From positions 1 through 57,924 of the forward strand of contig DAORJK010000018.1 of NCBI GenBank assembly GCA_035438985.1: DNA of 57,924 nt, given 5' to 3'. Shown in pieces: positions 1 through 9,783 of this stretch (positions are counted from its first letter, which is position 1; every line of letters starts with the position of its first letter). The position numbers and the translations under genes were made by a program. The notes beneath the pieces were generated by a model, which had not been told where the DNA came from, did no database searches, and saw nothing but the letters and a program-made list of their open reading frames with translations. The DNA comes from UBA4408 sp002389785. GTDB lineage: Bacteria; Bacteroidota; Bacteroidia; UBA4408.

Positions 1-3000
1 AGCTCTTCAAAATTTTGACCATCTTTTGATCGCTCCAAAATAAAATAATCTGTATTTAATTCACTTTGTGTAATCCATGATAAATTATTTTTATCTGATA
101 ATTTTTCCCCACTAAAACTCAACAACTGCAAAGGTAAAGATGAGGATACTCCCTGTGCTGCTGCAAATACGGAAAAACCTTTCATACCGGTTCTCGAAAC
201 TGTTCCGGATACCCCTGTACCACAAGTTCCATCATATGCCCAGGTACCCGCCAGATTTGGTGCCTTCATTATTGTCCATGCACTCGCTGCTGCTGTATTA
301 GTAGCACTGGTAGGATAAAGCGTTGCAGTATAAGAACCTGAAGTTGGGTTGGCATCGGCAGTTATGGTCCAATAGCCATTATCTTCAGCTGCTAACGTGT
401 AATTGTTACTACAATCACTTCCCCCAATACTAGGTGGAGTTGATGGCCATGAATCAAATCGTCCTAATAAATTACCTATAAGTGTAGGAGAGGTAAAATT
501 GATTGTTGCGAGTTGATAGCCTTTTGCTGCATTACCAAGTGGGAAACTATAACTGCCAGTTGCTTGCAAATACCTCCTTAAATTTCCACTAACAAAACTG
601 TTTATATTACCTGCACTGCAACTACCGGGTGTTGTGTTTGAGATGACAAGTTCATTCACTCCGGTTATTATTTTTCCATTAGTAAGAGTTAATGATCCAC
701 TCACACTCTTTATATTCATCGATGAAAGCAAGTTAACACCGGTCCCACTGTGATTCATAATCACGTTATTCAAATCAAGATTTGAGGTTCCTTGATTATA
801 ATTTTGAGAGGATGTGCCGGTGAACTCCATTGTTCCGGTTGAGCCAATTCCTGTTAGCGTTGTATTTCCGGCTGCATTTGATATATTGCCTGAAATCTTA
901 ATATACTTACCATTCGTATTTAGAACACTTGTGTTATTTGATAAAGTTAAGCTTCCTCCTAAATCTATATTTTGTACTAAATTTACTTGCCCACCTGTTT
1001 TGGTAATGGTTAAGTTTCCAAATTTATCCGCATTCACTAAAGCTCCATCGATGGTTTGCACGGTGCTTCCATTATTAAATAAAAGTGTTGAATTAGGAGA
1101 TGCCATTAAGTTTCCATTATTCATATAATCACCACAAACCGATAAGGTTACTCCCGAATTAATGGTTAATGTTGCCCCGTTGTTGATCGTTAAATTTTTT
1201 ACAGATGTACTTGCTGAAACAACCGGCTGACTAGCCGATCCGGGAACAATGGATGCATCAATCGTACAATTGGGTGGTGTACAACCACCCCAGTTACTTG
1301 CTAGATTCCAGGCTGTATTGGTGCCGCCAGACCAAGTTATTGTTGACCCTGCTGACGTATAATTTATGGGGGAGGTAGCATTAAACGATAAGGTAAATCC
1401 AGCAGTACTATTCGAAAAATTACTTACCACCAATACATAAACTTCACCAACTGCAACGTTAACACGAGTTTCAAAAGCTGATCCAAATCCTGGATAGGCA
1501 GCAGGAGCAGTATTTACAGTTGTACTAAAGCAACCTGTTACTCCCAAACCACTGTAATTACATCTGATAGGAGCAGCACCGCTTGCTATATCAGCACAAG
1601 TAATTGCTCCGGTTCCGGCAATTTTCCATAAGGCAAAATCATAATCAGTTGCGCTAGTACTGGGTGCACCCAACCAATCCAATGGCTCAATTGTAAACTC
1701 CAAAATTCCGGCGGCATTTATTGGAATTGAATACCAGGCAGATCCTCTTTCTCCGGAAGATAAACAATTGCTCCCTCCTCCGGGAAAATCACAATTGTTT
1801 CCATAAGCTTGGTATCCCGGATTACCAACAGTTATGGTTTGTCCGCATACCGGATTGTAGGAGCCGCAATCTTGTCCTGCAGCTAAAGGAAATCCACTAA
1901 CTCCATTAACCACCATAATGTCAAAGGTTCCTTTTAAATCAGCTGTTCCGTCAACTGCAATATAATAGGTGCTTCCTGCAGTTAAACCACTGCTTAAAGT
2001 AAGTTCTGAATTATTGTAGGAGGAGGTCCCGCAAGTTGGCGAATTGTCATTACAGGCTCCTGCAATCATTGTTAAGGAAGCACAGCTTCCTGAAAATACA
2101 GCGATTTGGGTATTTGAAAGTGTTCCTAAAGTGGTACGGATTTTTACTTGCCCTGAAGCCGGACAAACAAACTTATACCAAACAGTATTTGATGTTCCAC
2201 TCACCCAACATGTAGGAATAGAAGCCGGATCGCCGATGTTGTTCGAGCACGTGTTATCGCCGGTTAAATTAACATTTAAACCAAGAGTTGTCGCATTACA
2301 AGGTTGATCATTCGCGGCATTTCCACCTGGACATGGATCAGTAACACAGATGGAAAACGTCCCATTATTATCAGCCCCATACTCCCAAAAGCGAATATAA
2401 ACAGTACTTCCCGGTGTTAAACCGGTTTGTGAAATCTGTGGCATTAATCCATTTGTACTGTTGTTGTCATCACATGTTAATAATGTTAATGCACTACAAG
2501 AACCAGTATAAAGTGCCATTCCTCCATCCAAAACTACTCCTTCTTTGGTATCTATTGCTATACTTCCAGAAGCAGGCACAATTGCTGAAAACCAAACATC
2601 TGCACCGCTATAGTTGGCGCAACCGGGAGCTGTAATGCCGGTACTTCCTGTGGTACACTCGTTGGTATAACTGCTAAAATTACAGCTGGCTGAAACAGTT
2701 AAGGCTATAGCATTACAAGGATCGTCATTGCTAACTGCCGTTGTTGGGGCCGAAATTGAAATATCAAAAGGATTACATGCAGGAGAAGCATAGGAATCAA
2801 TTATTAAATAATATGTAACTCCTGAAATCACTGTAGTACACAAGGATTTATTTCCAGTGGAAGATTGATTATAGGCTATGCAAGTTCCCGAAAAAGGGCA
2901 GCCCGAATAGAGCATCAAGCCTGTCCAGCTTCCTGAACTAGTGATTGAAATAGTAATATTTCCTGAACTTGCAGGTGTAAATACAAATACCTCATCCTCA

Positions 3001-4667
3001 CCGGTATAATAGCTTGTGCTGCCACAAGTGGGTACATTCGATGATGTTAAATCGTTTACCATGCCGCAGGTTGTGCGTCCTGCAGATACATAAGGCAGCG
3101 AAGCAATGTTTACCACACCGGTTCCTAACCCACTTGGACACGTTGGAATAACAGGGTTCGTAACACAAATTGTAAACGTAGTGGTAGTAGGAGGTCCGGA
3201 ACTGTAGTTATAGACTCTCACATAATAAGTAGTACCGATTGTTAAACCGGTTGCAGTAATCGTTTCAGTTCCACCTGAAAACGAATTGTCAGCACAATAT
3301 AGCGAGGTCATACTGCCACAAGGACCCAACAAAAGTTGCACAACAGGGTCTAAATTTGCAGATCCTGTAACTGTAACAATGTGGCTGCTTTGAGTTGCAA
3401 CAAAAGAATACCATACATCATCATCTGCTGTTCCAAAGCAGGTACTTGCTGGCAAAGAAGCTGTTGCTCCCGATACATTGCCTGTTACATTTACACAAGT
3501 TGAGCTTGGTGTAAGCTGAGTTGCGTTTGCACAATCGTCGTTGATTACATCGCGAACACAAATTTGAAAATTACCAACAGTTAAATTATCTCCTTCAACA
3601 CGAATTAAATAGGTAGTTGCAGCATTGGGCAGTCCTGTTAAAGTGAGAATTGCATTGGCACTATTTAAAATTCCATTGTTGTCTGCACAGCCAATTAATA
3701 CAGGAGCTCCACAAGTACCCGAGTAAACCGCAATAGCTGTACCAAAAGGGTTACAGGCAGCGGTTGCAAAGTCGGTGGATACTTGCATACTGGTTTGTCC
3801 TAAAGGTTTAGTAACCGAAAACCATACATCGTTCGAACTGGTTGCAGGCGACCAGCAAGCAGGAGCTGCAGGAGAACCAATAGCTGATGCGCCAACGACA
3901 GTAGCGGATGTTGGGCTACAAGATCCCACCGAATAAGTCAAGCTAATCGGCGATGCACAAGCGTCACCGCTTAAAACAAGAGAAGCAGGTGTCCAGCGAT
4001 ACACTTGGTTGTTGGCAGGTTTTTTATTAATACTGTTTGTTTCCGTAACTTTTGAAACTAGCGGACTTGCAGAATTATCAGCTAAAGAATAAAAGTCGCC
4101 GGCACATTGACCTGCCAAGCCTATTGATGCACTTGCCGAAGCAGTAACATTTGCTGTTTGATTGCCATTTCTAAGGTACACAAACTCCAGCACATTGGTT
4201 GTTTCAAAAAGTCTAACCTGAAAGTTGATTGCGAAAGTAGAACCACTATAAGTCCATAACATTTTATCCCACTGCACTGTAAGTGTTCTGTTAGGGCTGG
4301 TGCCGCTTAAAAGGTAAGAAACAGAACCGGTATTATTTGTCGCTAAATCGTCCCAAAGAGGTGCAATTATGGGTCTATCTGCGGTAGCTGTCAAATCGTT
4401 AAATGCATTTGAGGTGGTAATGGAAGTATTAAAAGTTAACCATCCATTGGAAGAAGCCTTGAATTGGGTGTAGTTGATGCCTCCAAAATTAAAATTAAAG
4501 CCTATGGGTGATGCGGCAGAAATTGCATCGTCTTGGTTTGCTCCCAAGATACTTGTTGCTCCACTTAATGCAGTATAGGTACCCGCTAACCCAACAAAAT
4601 TGTAAGTTAACTGAGCTTTTGCATGTAAAGCAAGTAATACAGTAAGTGCGAGTAGAAATTTTCTCAA
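1..4667 (-). CDS. Giant secreted surface protein, T9SS-cargo-like (partial, C-terminus beyond left edge)
   Basis: The frame stays open for about 1,555 codons from a TTG at 4665-4667 to the window edge. A TAG stop lies five codons upstream with no ATG or GTG between, so TTG is the best start. The protein opens with a signal peptide (LRKFLLALTVLLALHAKA, then QLTYNF). A nidogen/lectin-like N-terminal domain of about 220 residues follows. Then come about six Cys-rich modules of roughly 110 residues, each with a DDVWYSF-like motif and a GTTYYVRVY-like strand. Further on are repeat sheets rich in N, T and G that resemble autotransporter or lamin-tail-like adhesins. The last visible residues (LLSFSGEKLSDKNNLSWITQ) are a spacer typically found just before a type A T9SS sorting domain, so that domain probably lies just outside the window. 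Likely an outer-surface adhesin; no catalytic motif was recognised. Several plus-strand open frames here are antisense shadows. Confidence 0.85.
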   Translation of the reverse strand, partial: MRKFLLALTVLLALHAKAQLTYNFVGLAGTYTALSGATSILGANQDDAISAASPIGFNFNFGGINYTQFKASSNGWLTFNTSITTSNAFNDLTATADRPIIAPLWDDLATNNTGSVSYLLSGTSPNRTLTVQWDKMLWTYSGSTFAINFQVRLFETTNVLEFVYLRNGNQTANVTASASASIGLAGQCAGDFYSLADNSASPLVSKVTETNSINKKPANNQVYRWTPASLVLSGDACASPISLTYSVGSCSPTSATVVGASAIGSPAAPACWSPATSSNDVWFSVTKPLGQTSMQVSTDFATAACNPFGTAIAVYSGTCGAPVLIGCADNNGILNSANAILTLTGLPNAATTYLIRVEGDNLTVGNFQICVRDVINDDCANATQLTPSSTCVNVTGNVSGATASLPASTCFGTADDDVWYSFVATQSSHIVTVTGSANLDPVVQLLLGPCGSMTSLYCADNSFSGGTETITATGLTIGTTYYVRVYNYSSGPPTTTTFTICVTNPVIPTCPSGLGTGVVNIASLPYVSAGRTTCGMVNDLTSSNVPTCGSTSYYTGEDEVFVFTPASSGNITISITSSGSWTGLMLYSGCPFSGTCIAYNQSSTGNKSLCTTVISGVTYYLIIDSYASPACNPFDISISAPTTAVSNDDPCNAIALTVSASCNFSSYTNECTTGSTGITAPGCANYSGADVWFSAIVPASGSIAIDTKEGVVLDGGMALYTGSCSALTLLTCDDNNSTNGLMPQISQTGLTPGSTVYIRFWEYGADNNGTFSICVTDPCPGGNAANDQPCNATTLGLNVNLTGDNTCSNNIGDPASIPTCWVSGTSNTVWYKFVCPASGQVKIRTTLGTLSNTQIAVFSGSCASLTMIAGACNDNSPTCGTSSYNNSELTLSSGLTAGSTYYIAVDGTADLKGTFDIMVVNGVSGFPLAAGQDCGSYNPVCGQTITVGNPGYQAYGNNCDFPGGGSNCLSSGERGSAWYSIPINAAGILEFTIEPLDWLGAPSTSATDYDFALWKIAGTGAITCADIASGAAPIRCNYSGLGVTGCFSTTVNTAPAAYPGFGSAFETRVNVAVGEVYVLVVSNFSNSTAGFTLSFNATSPINYTSAGSTITWSGGTNTAWNLASNWGGCTPPNCTIDASIVPGSASQPVVSASTSVKNLTINNGATLTINSGVTLSVCGDYMNNGNLMASPNSTLLFNNGSTVQTIDGALVNADKFGNLTITKTGGQVNLVQNIDLGGSLTLSNNTSVLNTNGKYIKISGNISNAAGNTTLTGIGSTGTMEFTGTSSQNYNQGTSNLDLNNVIMNHSGTGVNLLSSMNIKSVSGSLTLTNGKIITGVNELVISNTTPGSCSAGNINSFVSGNLRRYLQATGSYSFPLGNAAKGYQLATINFTSPTLIGNLLGRFDSWPSTPPSIGGSDCSNNYTLAAEDNGYWTITADANPTSGSYTATLYPTSATNTAAASAWTIMKAPNLAGTWAYDGTCGTGVSGTVSRTGMKGFSVFAAAQGVSSSLPLQLLSFSGEKLSDKNNLSWITQSELNTDYFILERSKDGQNFEE

Positions 4668-4853
4668 ATTAATTACGACCTAGTTGATTTTCAAAAGTAA
4701 TTAAATTATTTATAAACAATCGAAGAAATGGCAAAGTTTCATCCTCTATGTTATTTTTAATCAATTGCCATTTGCTAGACCTTAAAAATACTCATTTTAA
4801 CTTTTTTTAAATTATTTTATATCGGTTGATTTTTATTTTGTTTAATCTTTTTA

Positions 4854-4861
4854 TAGTTTTG
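4854..4861 (+). promoter_or_regulatory. Candidate -7 promoter element for the ECF sigma gene
   Basis: TAGTTTTG fits the Bacteroidota TAnnTTTG element 44 bases before the sigma-factor ATG. A TTG at 4826-4828 is a possible -33 half but its spacing (25) is long. The surrounding 4668-4905 gap is very AT-rich and otherwise featureless. Confidence 0.35.
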
Positions 4862-4905
4862 TTAAACATTTTAATTTTTAATTTTCTAACCGATCGCTCA
4901 ATTCT

Positions 4906-5409
4906 ATGTCAACACTCGAATTTAACAAACAAATGTTAGGCTATAAATTGCCACTAAGGTATTTCGCATTGCGATTAACCTCCGACACATCAGATGCAGA
5001 TGATCTGTTGCAGGACACATTATTAAAAGCATTATTAAACAAAGATAAGTTCACTGAAAGTACCAACTTGAAAGCCTGGTTATATACGATTATGAAAAAT
5101 ACATTTATCAATAATTATCGCAGGCAGTCGAAATCAACTGCATTTATTGATAGAGAAAAGGAAGCTATAACACATTCAATACCGGCAAAAAATGCCGGTA
5201 ATTCGCCGTTCTCAGTTTTAGCTGAAAAAGATATTAAATCACAAATAGATTCCCTTGAGGAAGAGCTACGCGTTCCGTTTGTTCGCTTTTTTGAAGGTTA
5301 CAAATACAAAGAAATAGCAGATAACCTGCAAATACCAATTGGTACTGTAAAGAGTCGTATTTTTTTAGCACGAAAAAAACTGATAGTTTCGCTAAAAGAT
5401 TTCAGGTAA
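4906..5409 (+). CDS. ECF-family RNA polymerase sigma factor, probably controlling the carotenoid genes
   Basis: At 167 residues this is a two-domain sigma-70 family protein of ECF size. Region 2 covers about residues 10-75, with the acidic DADDLLQDTLLKAL helix and the LKAWLYTIMKNTFINNYRR segment. Region 4 covers about 110-165, with a helix-turn-helix ending in GTVKSRIFLARKKL. It redirects RNA polymerase to a small regulon. The gene lies 34 bases before crtI on the same strand. ECF-crtI-crtB is a recurrent order in Bacteroidota, so it most likely activates this operon and perhaps other stress or light genes. No anti-sigma factor gene lies beside it, so its own control is not visible here. Family certain; target genes inferred from position. 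Confidence 0.9.
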   Translation: MSTLEFNKQMLGYKLPLRYFALRLTSDTSDADDLLQDTLLKALLNKDKFTESTNLKAWLYTIMKNTFINNYRRQSKSTAFIDREKEAITHSIPAKNAGNSPFSVLAEKDIKSQIDSLEEELRVPFVRFFEGYKYKEIADNLQIPIGTVKSRIFLARKKLIVSLKDFR

Positions 5410-5443
5410 ATCAACTACCTGAAGCAAGTGAATTTGCTCAGTC

Positions 5444-6919
5444 ATGTCTAATAAAATTGTTGTCATCGGTTCCGGCTTTTCTTCCTTATCTGCGGCCAGT
5501 TATCTTGCAAAGTCAGGTTTTGATGTTACCGTAATTGAAAAAAATGAAAGTGCCGGTGGCCGAGCCAGGAAATTTGAATCCCAAGGTTATAATTTTGATA
5601 TGGGTCCAAGTTGGTACTGGATGCCCGAAATATTTGATGAGTTTTTCTCCGATTTTGGCTCTAATACAGCTAGCCATTATGAGCTTAAACGACTTTCCCC
5701 TTCTTACGCTGCCTACTTTGGAAATGGGGAAGAATTGATTGTCCCGTCCAATTTTTCAGAATTGTGTCAATTATTTGAGTCTATTGAACCTGGAGCTGGC
5801 AATCAATTAAAAAAATACCTAAAAGAAGCCGAATATAAATACCGTGTTTCTGTTGACAAAATAATGCGAAGACCGGGAATATCAATGACTGAATTTTTAG
5901 ATGTTTCCTTTATTCCTGCTCTTTTTCGTATGGATTTATTTCAGCCAATTGAAAAACATATTCGCAAGTATTTTAGTTCAGAAAAAATTATTCGATTGCT
6001 TGAATTTCCCATTTTGTTTTTAGGAACTATGCCTAAAAACACCCCTGCCCTTTACAGTTTAATGAATTATGCTGACATGGCCTTGGGTACTTGGTATCCG
6101 GCCGGAGGAATGTACAAGATTGTTGAAGGAATGAAAAATGTCGCACTGCAACAGGGTGTTCAGTTTGTTTTCAATGAAACAGTGAATTCAATAAATGTGT
6201 TAAATGGAAAAGCAGTTTCTGTCACAACACAATCCAAGGTGTATGAGGCAAACTGGGTGGTTGCCGGATCTGATTATCAACATACTGAACAAACCTTATT
6301 AAAAAAGGAATACCGCAAGTATTCTTCAAATTACTGGAGTAAACGTGTTATGGCCCCATCGGCACTTCTCTTTTATTTGGGGATAAAAAAACTGCTTCCA
6401 AAATTACAACACCATACGCTGTTTTTTGATTGTTCCTTGGAAGCCCATGCGGCTGAAATTTACGATGCTCCTCAATGGCCCAAGGAACCGATGTTTTATG
6501 TTTGCCGCACATCGGCCAGCGATACTTCTGTTGCTCCACCGGGATGTGAAAATTTATTTATTCTAATTCCTATAGCTGCCGGTTTAAATGATGAAGAAAT
6601 CATTCGCGAAAAATATTATACACGTATAATGTCGCGACTAGAAACTTATTGTGGTGAATCAATAAAACCTTACGTAGAGTTTAAAAAAAGCTATGCACAT
6701 GCCAATTTCAATGCCGATTACAATGCCTTCAAAGGAAACGCATACGGTTTAGCAAATACATTAAAACAGACTGCACGATTTAAACCTTCTATTACCAGTA
6801 ATAAAGTAAGCAATTTATTTTATACCGGGCAGCTAACAGTTCCGGGTCCGGGTGTTCCACCGGCCATTATTTCAGGTAAGTTGGTTGCCGAACAAGTATC
6901 TAAAAAAATAAAAAAGTAG
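5444..6919 (+). CDS. crtI: Phytoene desaturase CrtI
   Basis: This FAD-dependent enzyme carries out successive dehydrogenations of phytoene towards lycopene at the membrane surface. The 491-residue length is normal. The N-terminal Rossmann motif (VVIGSGFSSLSAASYLAKSG, then EKNESAGGRARKFE) binds FAD. The C-terminal CrtI signature (YTGQLTVPGPGVPPAIISGK) is intact. An RBS cannot be defined, but the ATG is the first in frame after the sigma gene. crtB follows after 17 bases, so the pair should be one transcript. No lycopene cyclase or hydroxylase is nearby, so the end product of the pathway cannot be told from this window. Confidence 0.95.
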   Translation: MSNKIVVIGSGFSSLSAASYLAKSGFDVTVIEKNESAGGRARKFESQGYNFDMGPSWYWMPEIFDEFFSDFGSNTASHYELKRLSPSYAAYFGNGEELIVPSNFSELCQLFESIEPGAGNQLKKYLKEAEYKYRVSVDKIMRRPGISMTEFLDVSFIPALFRMDLFQPIEKHIRKYFSSEKIIRLLEFPILFLGTMPKNTPALYSLMNYADMALGTWYPAGGMYKIVEGMKNVALQQGVQFVFNETVNSINVLNGKAVSVTTQSKVYEANWVVAGSDYQHTEQTLLKKEYRKYSSNYWSKRVMAPSALLFYLGIKKLLPKLQHHTLFFDCSLEAHAAEIYDAPQWPKEPMFYVCRTSASDTSVAPPGCENLFILIPIAAGLNDEEIIREKYYTRIMSRLETYCGESIKPYVEFKKSYAHANFNADYNAFKGNAYGLANTLKQTARFKPSITSNKVSNLFYTGQLTVPGPGVPPAIISGKLVAEQVSKKIKK

Positions 6920-6936
6920 ATTTGTATTTTTGCCTC

Positions 6937-7773
6937 ATGGAGAAATTATTTGATAGGGTTGCGCTAAGCTGTAGTAAGATTACCACCAATTTATATAGCA
7001 CTTCCTTTAGTTTAGGAATTCGGTCACTGGCAAAAAAATACCATGATCCAATTTATGCTATTTATGGTTTTGTTCGTTTTGCAGATGAAATTGTAGATAC
7101 CTTTCATGAATATGATAAAGCTGTGTTGTTAGCCGAATTTAAAAAGGAAACCTATAAAGCAATTGATTTAAAAATTAGTCTTAATCCCATACTTCATAGT
7201 TTTCAGTTGGCTGTAAATAAGTACAACATTGACCGCGATTCGATTGAAAGTTTTTTATATAGCATGGAAATGGATTTGAATCCATATTTGTATGACCGAA
7301 CTACTTTTGAAAAGTACATTTTAGGATCAGCAGAAGTTGTCGGACTGATGTGTCTTCGTGTTTTTTGTGAAGGGGATGATGCCAAATATCAATTGTTAAA
7401 ACCTCAAGCGATGCGTCTTGGAGCTGCGTACCAAAAAATTAACTTTTTAAGAGATATGAAGGCGGATTATTTTAGTTTGGGCAGAGCCTATTTCCCACAA
7501 TTAAAAATTGAAAATTTTGATGACAACACTAAACGAGAAATTGAGCTCGAAATAGACGCAGATTTTAAAGAAGGATTGCAAGGAATTCGAAACCTCCCTA
7601 AAGGCACACGTTTTGGGGTGTATGTTTCCTTTGTATATTACTATAGCCTTTTTACCAAAATACGAAAAATTCCTGCTTCACGGGTTTTACAGGAGCGCAT
7701 TCGAATACCCAATCTGCAAAAATATGCACTCATATTCACGAGTTTTTTTAAGCATAAATTGAACTTAATTTAG
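6937..7773 (+). CDS. crtB: Phytoene synthase CrtB
   Basis: The enzyme condenses two geranylgeranyl diphosphates to phytoene, the first committed carotenoid step. Both Asp-rich prenyl-diphosphate motifs are visible: FADEIVDTF near residue 45 and NFLRDMKADY near residue 170, with RAYFP after it. The 278-residue length suits the squalene/phytoene synthase family. I start it at ATG 6937 (MEKLFDRVALSCSKI). An in-frame TTG at 6922 would add five residues that do not look like the family N-terminus. The gene follows crtI by 17 bases and converges on the SRPBCC gene, ending 14 bases from its stop. Confidence 0.94.
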   Translation: MEKLFDRVALSCSKITTNLYSTSFSLGIRSLAKKYHDPIYAIYGFVRFADEIVDTFHEYDKAVLLAEFKKETYKAIDLKISLNPILHSFQLAVNKYNIDRDSIESFLYSMEMDLNPYLYDRTTFEKYILGSAEVVGLMCLRVFCEGDDAKYQLLKPQAMRLGAAYQKINFLRDMKADYFSLGRAYFPQLKIENFDDNTKREIELEIDADFKEGLQGIRNLPKGTRFGVYVSFVYYYSLFTKIRKIPASRVLQERIRIPNLQKYALIFTSFFKHKLNLI

Positions 7774-7787
7774 GGTCACAATCCACT

Positions 7788-8252
7788 TTACTTAACAGCA
7801 TTAAAAATTCGATTGATTTGCAAGGTGCGGTATTCGAATATTTTTTTCACCCGTTTTGCAACAAAGAATCGCTGAATCAGCGGCTCAAATATCCAACCCT
7901 TTGCCCTATATTCCACCAAATCGTGCATCATCGTAACGCTGCCTTTTGATTCGAATTTGTGTTCATGGATCCAGATCTCATAAGGACCTTGTACTTGTGA
8001 ATCAACAAATTCGTAAGGAGGATTCCATTTTGTAATTTCAGTTTTCCATGAAAAAGGGAAACCGCTTAATTGTATGCGATAGTCAATAATTGCACCGCTT
8101 GTAAGTACTATTGGTAAAGGTGTAATGATCTTAAAATCAAGTTCAGATGGTGTAAGCAAATTCAGATTCTCAGCCTTGCTGAAAAATTGAAAAACCTCGT
8201 TAATTGGTTTATTAATTTGAATTTGCGATTGAAGAAAATGTGTGTGTTTCAT
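7788..8252 (-). CDS. SRPBCC-fold (START/Bet v1-like) ligand-binding protein
   Basis: This 154-residue single-domain protein begins with the typical SRPBCC pattern INKPINEVFQFFSKAENLNL. It continues with the alternating hydrophobic strands of a hydrophobic-pocket fold (YEFVDSQVQGPYEIWIHEH). It ends in a long C-terminal helix (RFFVAKRVKKIFEYRT). No enzymatic residue can be assigned. Proteins of this type, often annotated as a cell-division-inhibitor-like cyclase, frequently sit beside crtI-crtB in Bacteroidota. A role in binding a carotenoid or isoprenoid is plausible but inferred from neighbourhood only. The gene is convergent with crtB and separate from the persulfide dioxygenase gene downstream. 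Confidence 0.8.
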   Translation of the reverse strand: MKHTHFLQSQIQINKPINEVFQFFSKAENLNLLTPSELDFKIITPLPIVLTSGAIIDYRIQLSGFPFSWKTEITKWNPPYEFVDSQVQGPYEIWIHEHKFESKGSVTMMHDLVEYRAKGWIFEPLIQRFFVAKRVKKIFEYRTLQINRIFNAVK

Positions 8253-8333
8253 TCATAGCAAACACTTGCTTACACATTTTTGTTTAAATCTAACGAAAAT
8301 AAGAAGTTCTGTTTAGATGCGATAATGTGATAT

Positions 8334-9710
8334 TTATGCTGAAACTAATGTAACACCTGCTTCTTTTAACTTACCAATTCCCCCGCGTATGTTAGTGATC
8401 GAATTAAATCCATGTTTTTTTAATAAGGAGGAAGCTATCATACTTCTATAACCACCTGCACAATGAACAAAGTGATGTTCGTTTTTATCAAGTGTTTTCA
8501 AATTGTCTTCTAGTTTGCTCAAAGTAATTAAATGCGCATTTTTTATGATACCGGTAGAATTCCACTCTCCTTCATTTCTAACATCAATTATCGATTTTAC
8601 TCCTCCTTGATTTTTCACAAATTCATCCGGATTAATGGAATCAACTGAATCCGTAGCTAATCCGGCATTCTTCCAAGCATGAATTCCATCCATTAAAATG
8701 CCTCGAACATTTTCAAAACCTATACGCGCTAAGCGCAATACACTTTCTGTTTCCTTTCCCTTTTCACATATTAAAACCAAAGGTGTGGTATGGTTGATCA
8801 ACGAACCAACCCATATTGCGTATTGACCTCCTAAGCCAATATTGATTGAACCCGGAATAAACTCCTTCTCGAAAGTATCAGGGTCTCTGGTATCAATGAT
8901 TAACGCCCCTTCCTCAACTTGTTTGCGAAACTCTTCTATCAAAATACGCTTTGTGTTTTTTTCCAATACTGAGTCAATCGAATCGTACCCGGCTTTATTA
9001 ATACCTGCATCCACAAAGAAATATTTAGGAGGCTCGGTTAGGCCATCTGTAAGCGCTTTAACAAACTCAGCTTTGGACATAGGCTGCAAAGCATAGTTCA
9101 ATTTTTTTTGAATACCAATGGTTGTAGAAGTTTCCTTGCCAATATTTTTACCACAGGCAGATCCCGCACCGTGTCCGGGATACACTACGATTTCGTCTTT
9201 TAATGTAAGAAGCTTTTGCACCGAATCGTACATCATTCCGGCCAAATCTTCGCGACTTAAATCACTTTTTACTGCTAAATCGGGACGTCCTACATCCCCT
9301 ACAAACAAAGTATCTCCTGTAAAAATAGCCTGTTCAACACCGGATTCATCAATCAAAATAAAACAACATGATTCAAGCGTATGTCCCGGTGTATGTAGTG
9401 TTTTCAGCTTAACTGCACCAAGTTCAAAAATTTCACCATCGGCTGCAGCATGTATTTCATAATTTGCCTTAGCACCCGGACCATACACAATTTTGGCTCC
9501 ACATAACTTCGCAAGATCTATATGACCGGATACAAAGTCGGCATGAAAATGGGTTTCGAAAATATATTTAATCTTAGCATTTCTACTTTTGGCAAGTTCG
9601 AGATAGGGCTCAACTTCTCTCAGAGGATCAATGATAGCAGCTTCTCCGTTTGATTCAATATAATATGCCGCTTCTGCTAAGCAATTAGTGTACAATTGTT
9701 GAATATACAT
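8334..9710 (-). CDS. Persulfide dioxygenase-rhodanese fusion (ETHE1-like MBL fold + two rhodanese domains)
   Basis: The first 230 or so residues are a metallo-beta-lactamase fold with the HFHADF metal motif, the GHTLESCC and TGDTLFVGDVGRPDL segments, and a late YPGHG histidine. This is the ETHE1/blh pattern, a non-haem iron enzyme oxidising glutathione persulfide to sulfite. Two rhodanese domains follow. The first (about 260-350) has Cys in LICEKGKE. The second (about 365-455) has the canonical-looking HCAGGYRS loop. Such fusions couple persulfide oxidation to sulfur transfer, probably in cytosolic sulfide detoxification. The 458-residue length is normal for this architecture. A -7 element lies just upstream and the gene appears monocistronic. 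Confidence 0.9.
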   Translation of the reverse strand: MYIQQLYTNCLAEAAYYIESNGEAAIIDPLREVEPYLELAKSRNAKIKYIFETHFHADFVSGHIDLAKLCGAKIVYGPGAKANYEIHAAADGEIFELGAVKLKTLHTPGHTLESCCFILIDESGVEQAIFTGDTLFVGDVGRPDLAVKSDLSREDLAGMMYDSVQKLLTLKDEIVVYPGHGAGSACGKNIGKETSTTIGIQKKLNYALQPMSKAEFVKALTDGLTEPPKYFFVDAGINKAGYDSIDSVLEKNTKRILIEEFRKQVEEGALIIDTRDPDTFEKEFIPGSINIGLGGQYAIWVGSLINHTTPLVLICEKGKETESVLRLARIGFENVRGILMDGIHAWKNAGLATDSVDSINPDEFVKNQGGVKSIIDVRNEGEWNSTGIIKNAHLITLSKLEDNLKTLDKNEHHFVHCAGGYRSMIASSLLKKHGFNSITNIRGGIGKLKEAGVTLVSA

Positions 9711-9730
9711 AGGTGTAAATTTTTAGAAGA

Positions 9731-9738
9731 CAAAGATA
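9731..9738 (-). promoter_or_regulatory. Candidate -7 element for the persulfide dioxygenase gene
   Basis: On the minus strand TATCTTTG matches TAnnTTTG exactly, 20 bases before the ATG of the MBL/rhodanese gene. No convincing -33 TTG was found. Confidence 0.45.
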
Positions 9739-9783
9739 TTTAGAATTTACGAAATAAATTGCTGATAGAAATCAGTTAACCAA

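Noticed and set aside
814..2635. Three plus-strand open frames of 73-104 codons
   Set aside because: They are antisense to the continuous minus-strand surface-protein gene and have no family features.
6925..6932. TATTTTTG as a promoter for crtB
   Set aside because: It ends four bases before the crtB ATG, so transcription would start inside the gene; crtI-crtB co-transcription is simpler.
6922..6936. TTG start for crtB at 6922
   Set aside because: ATG 6937 gives the normal family N-terminus; the extra five residues overlap a TATTTTTG sequence.
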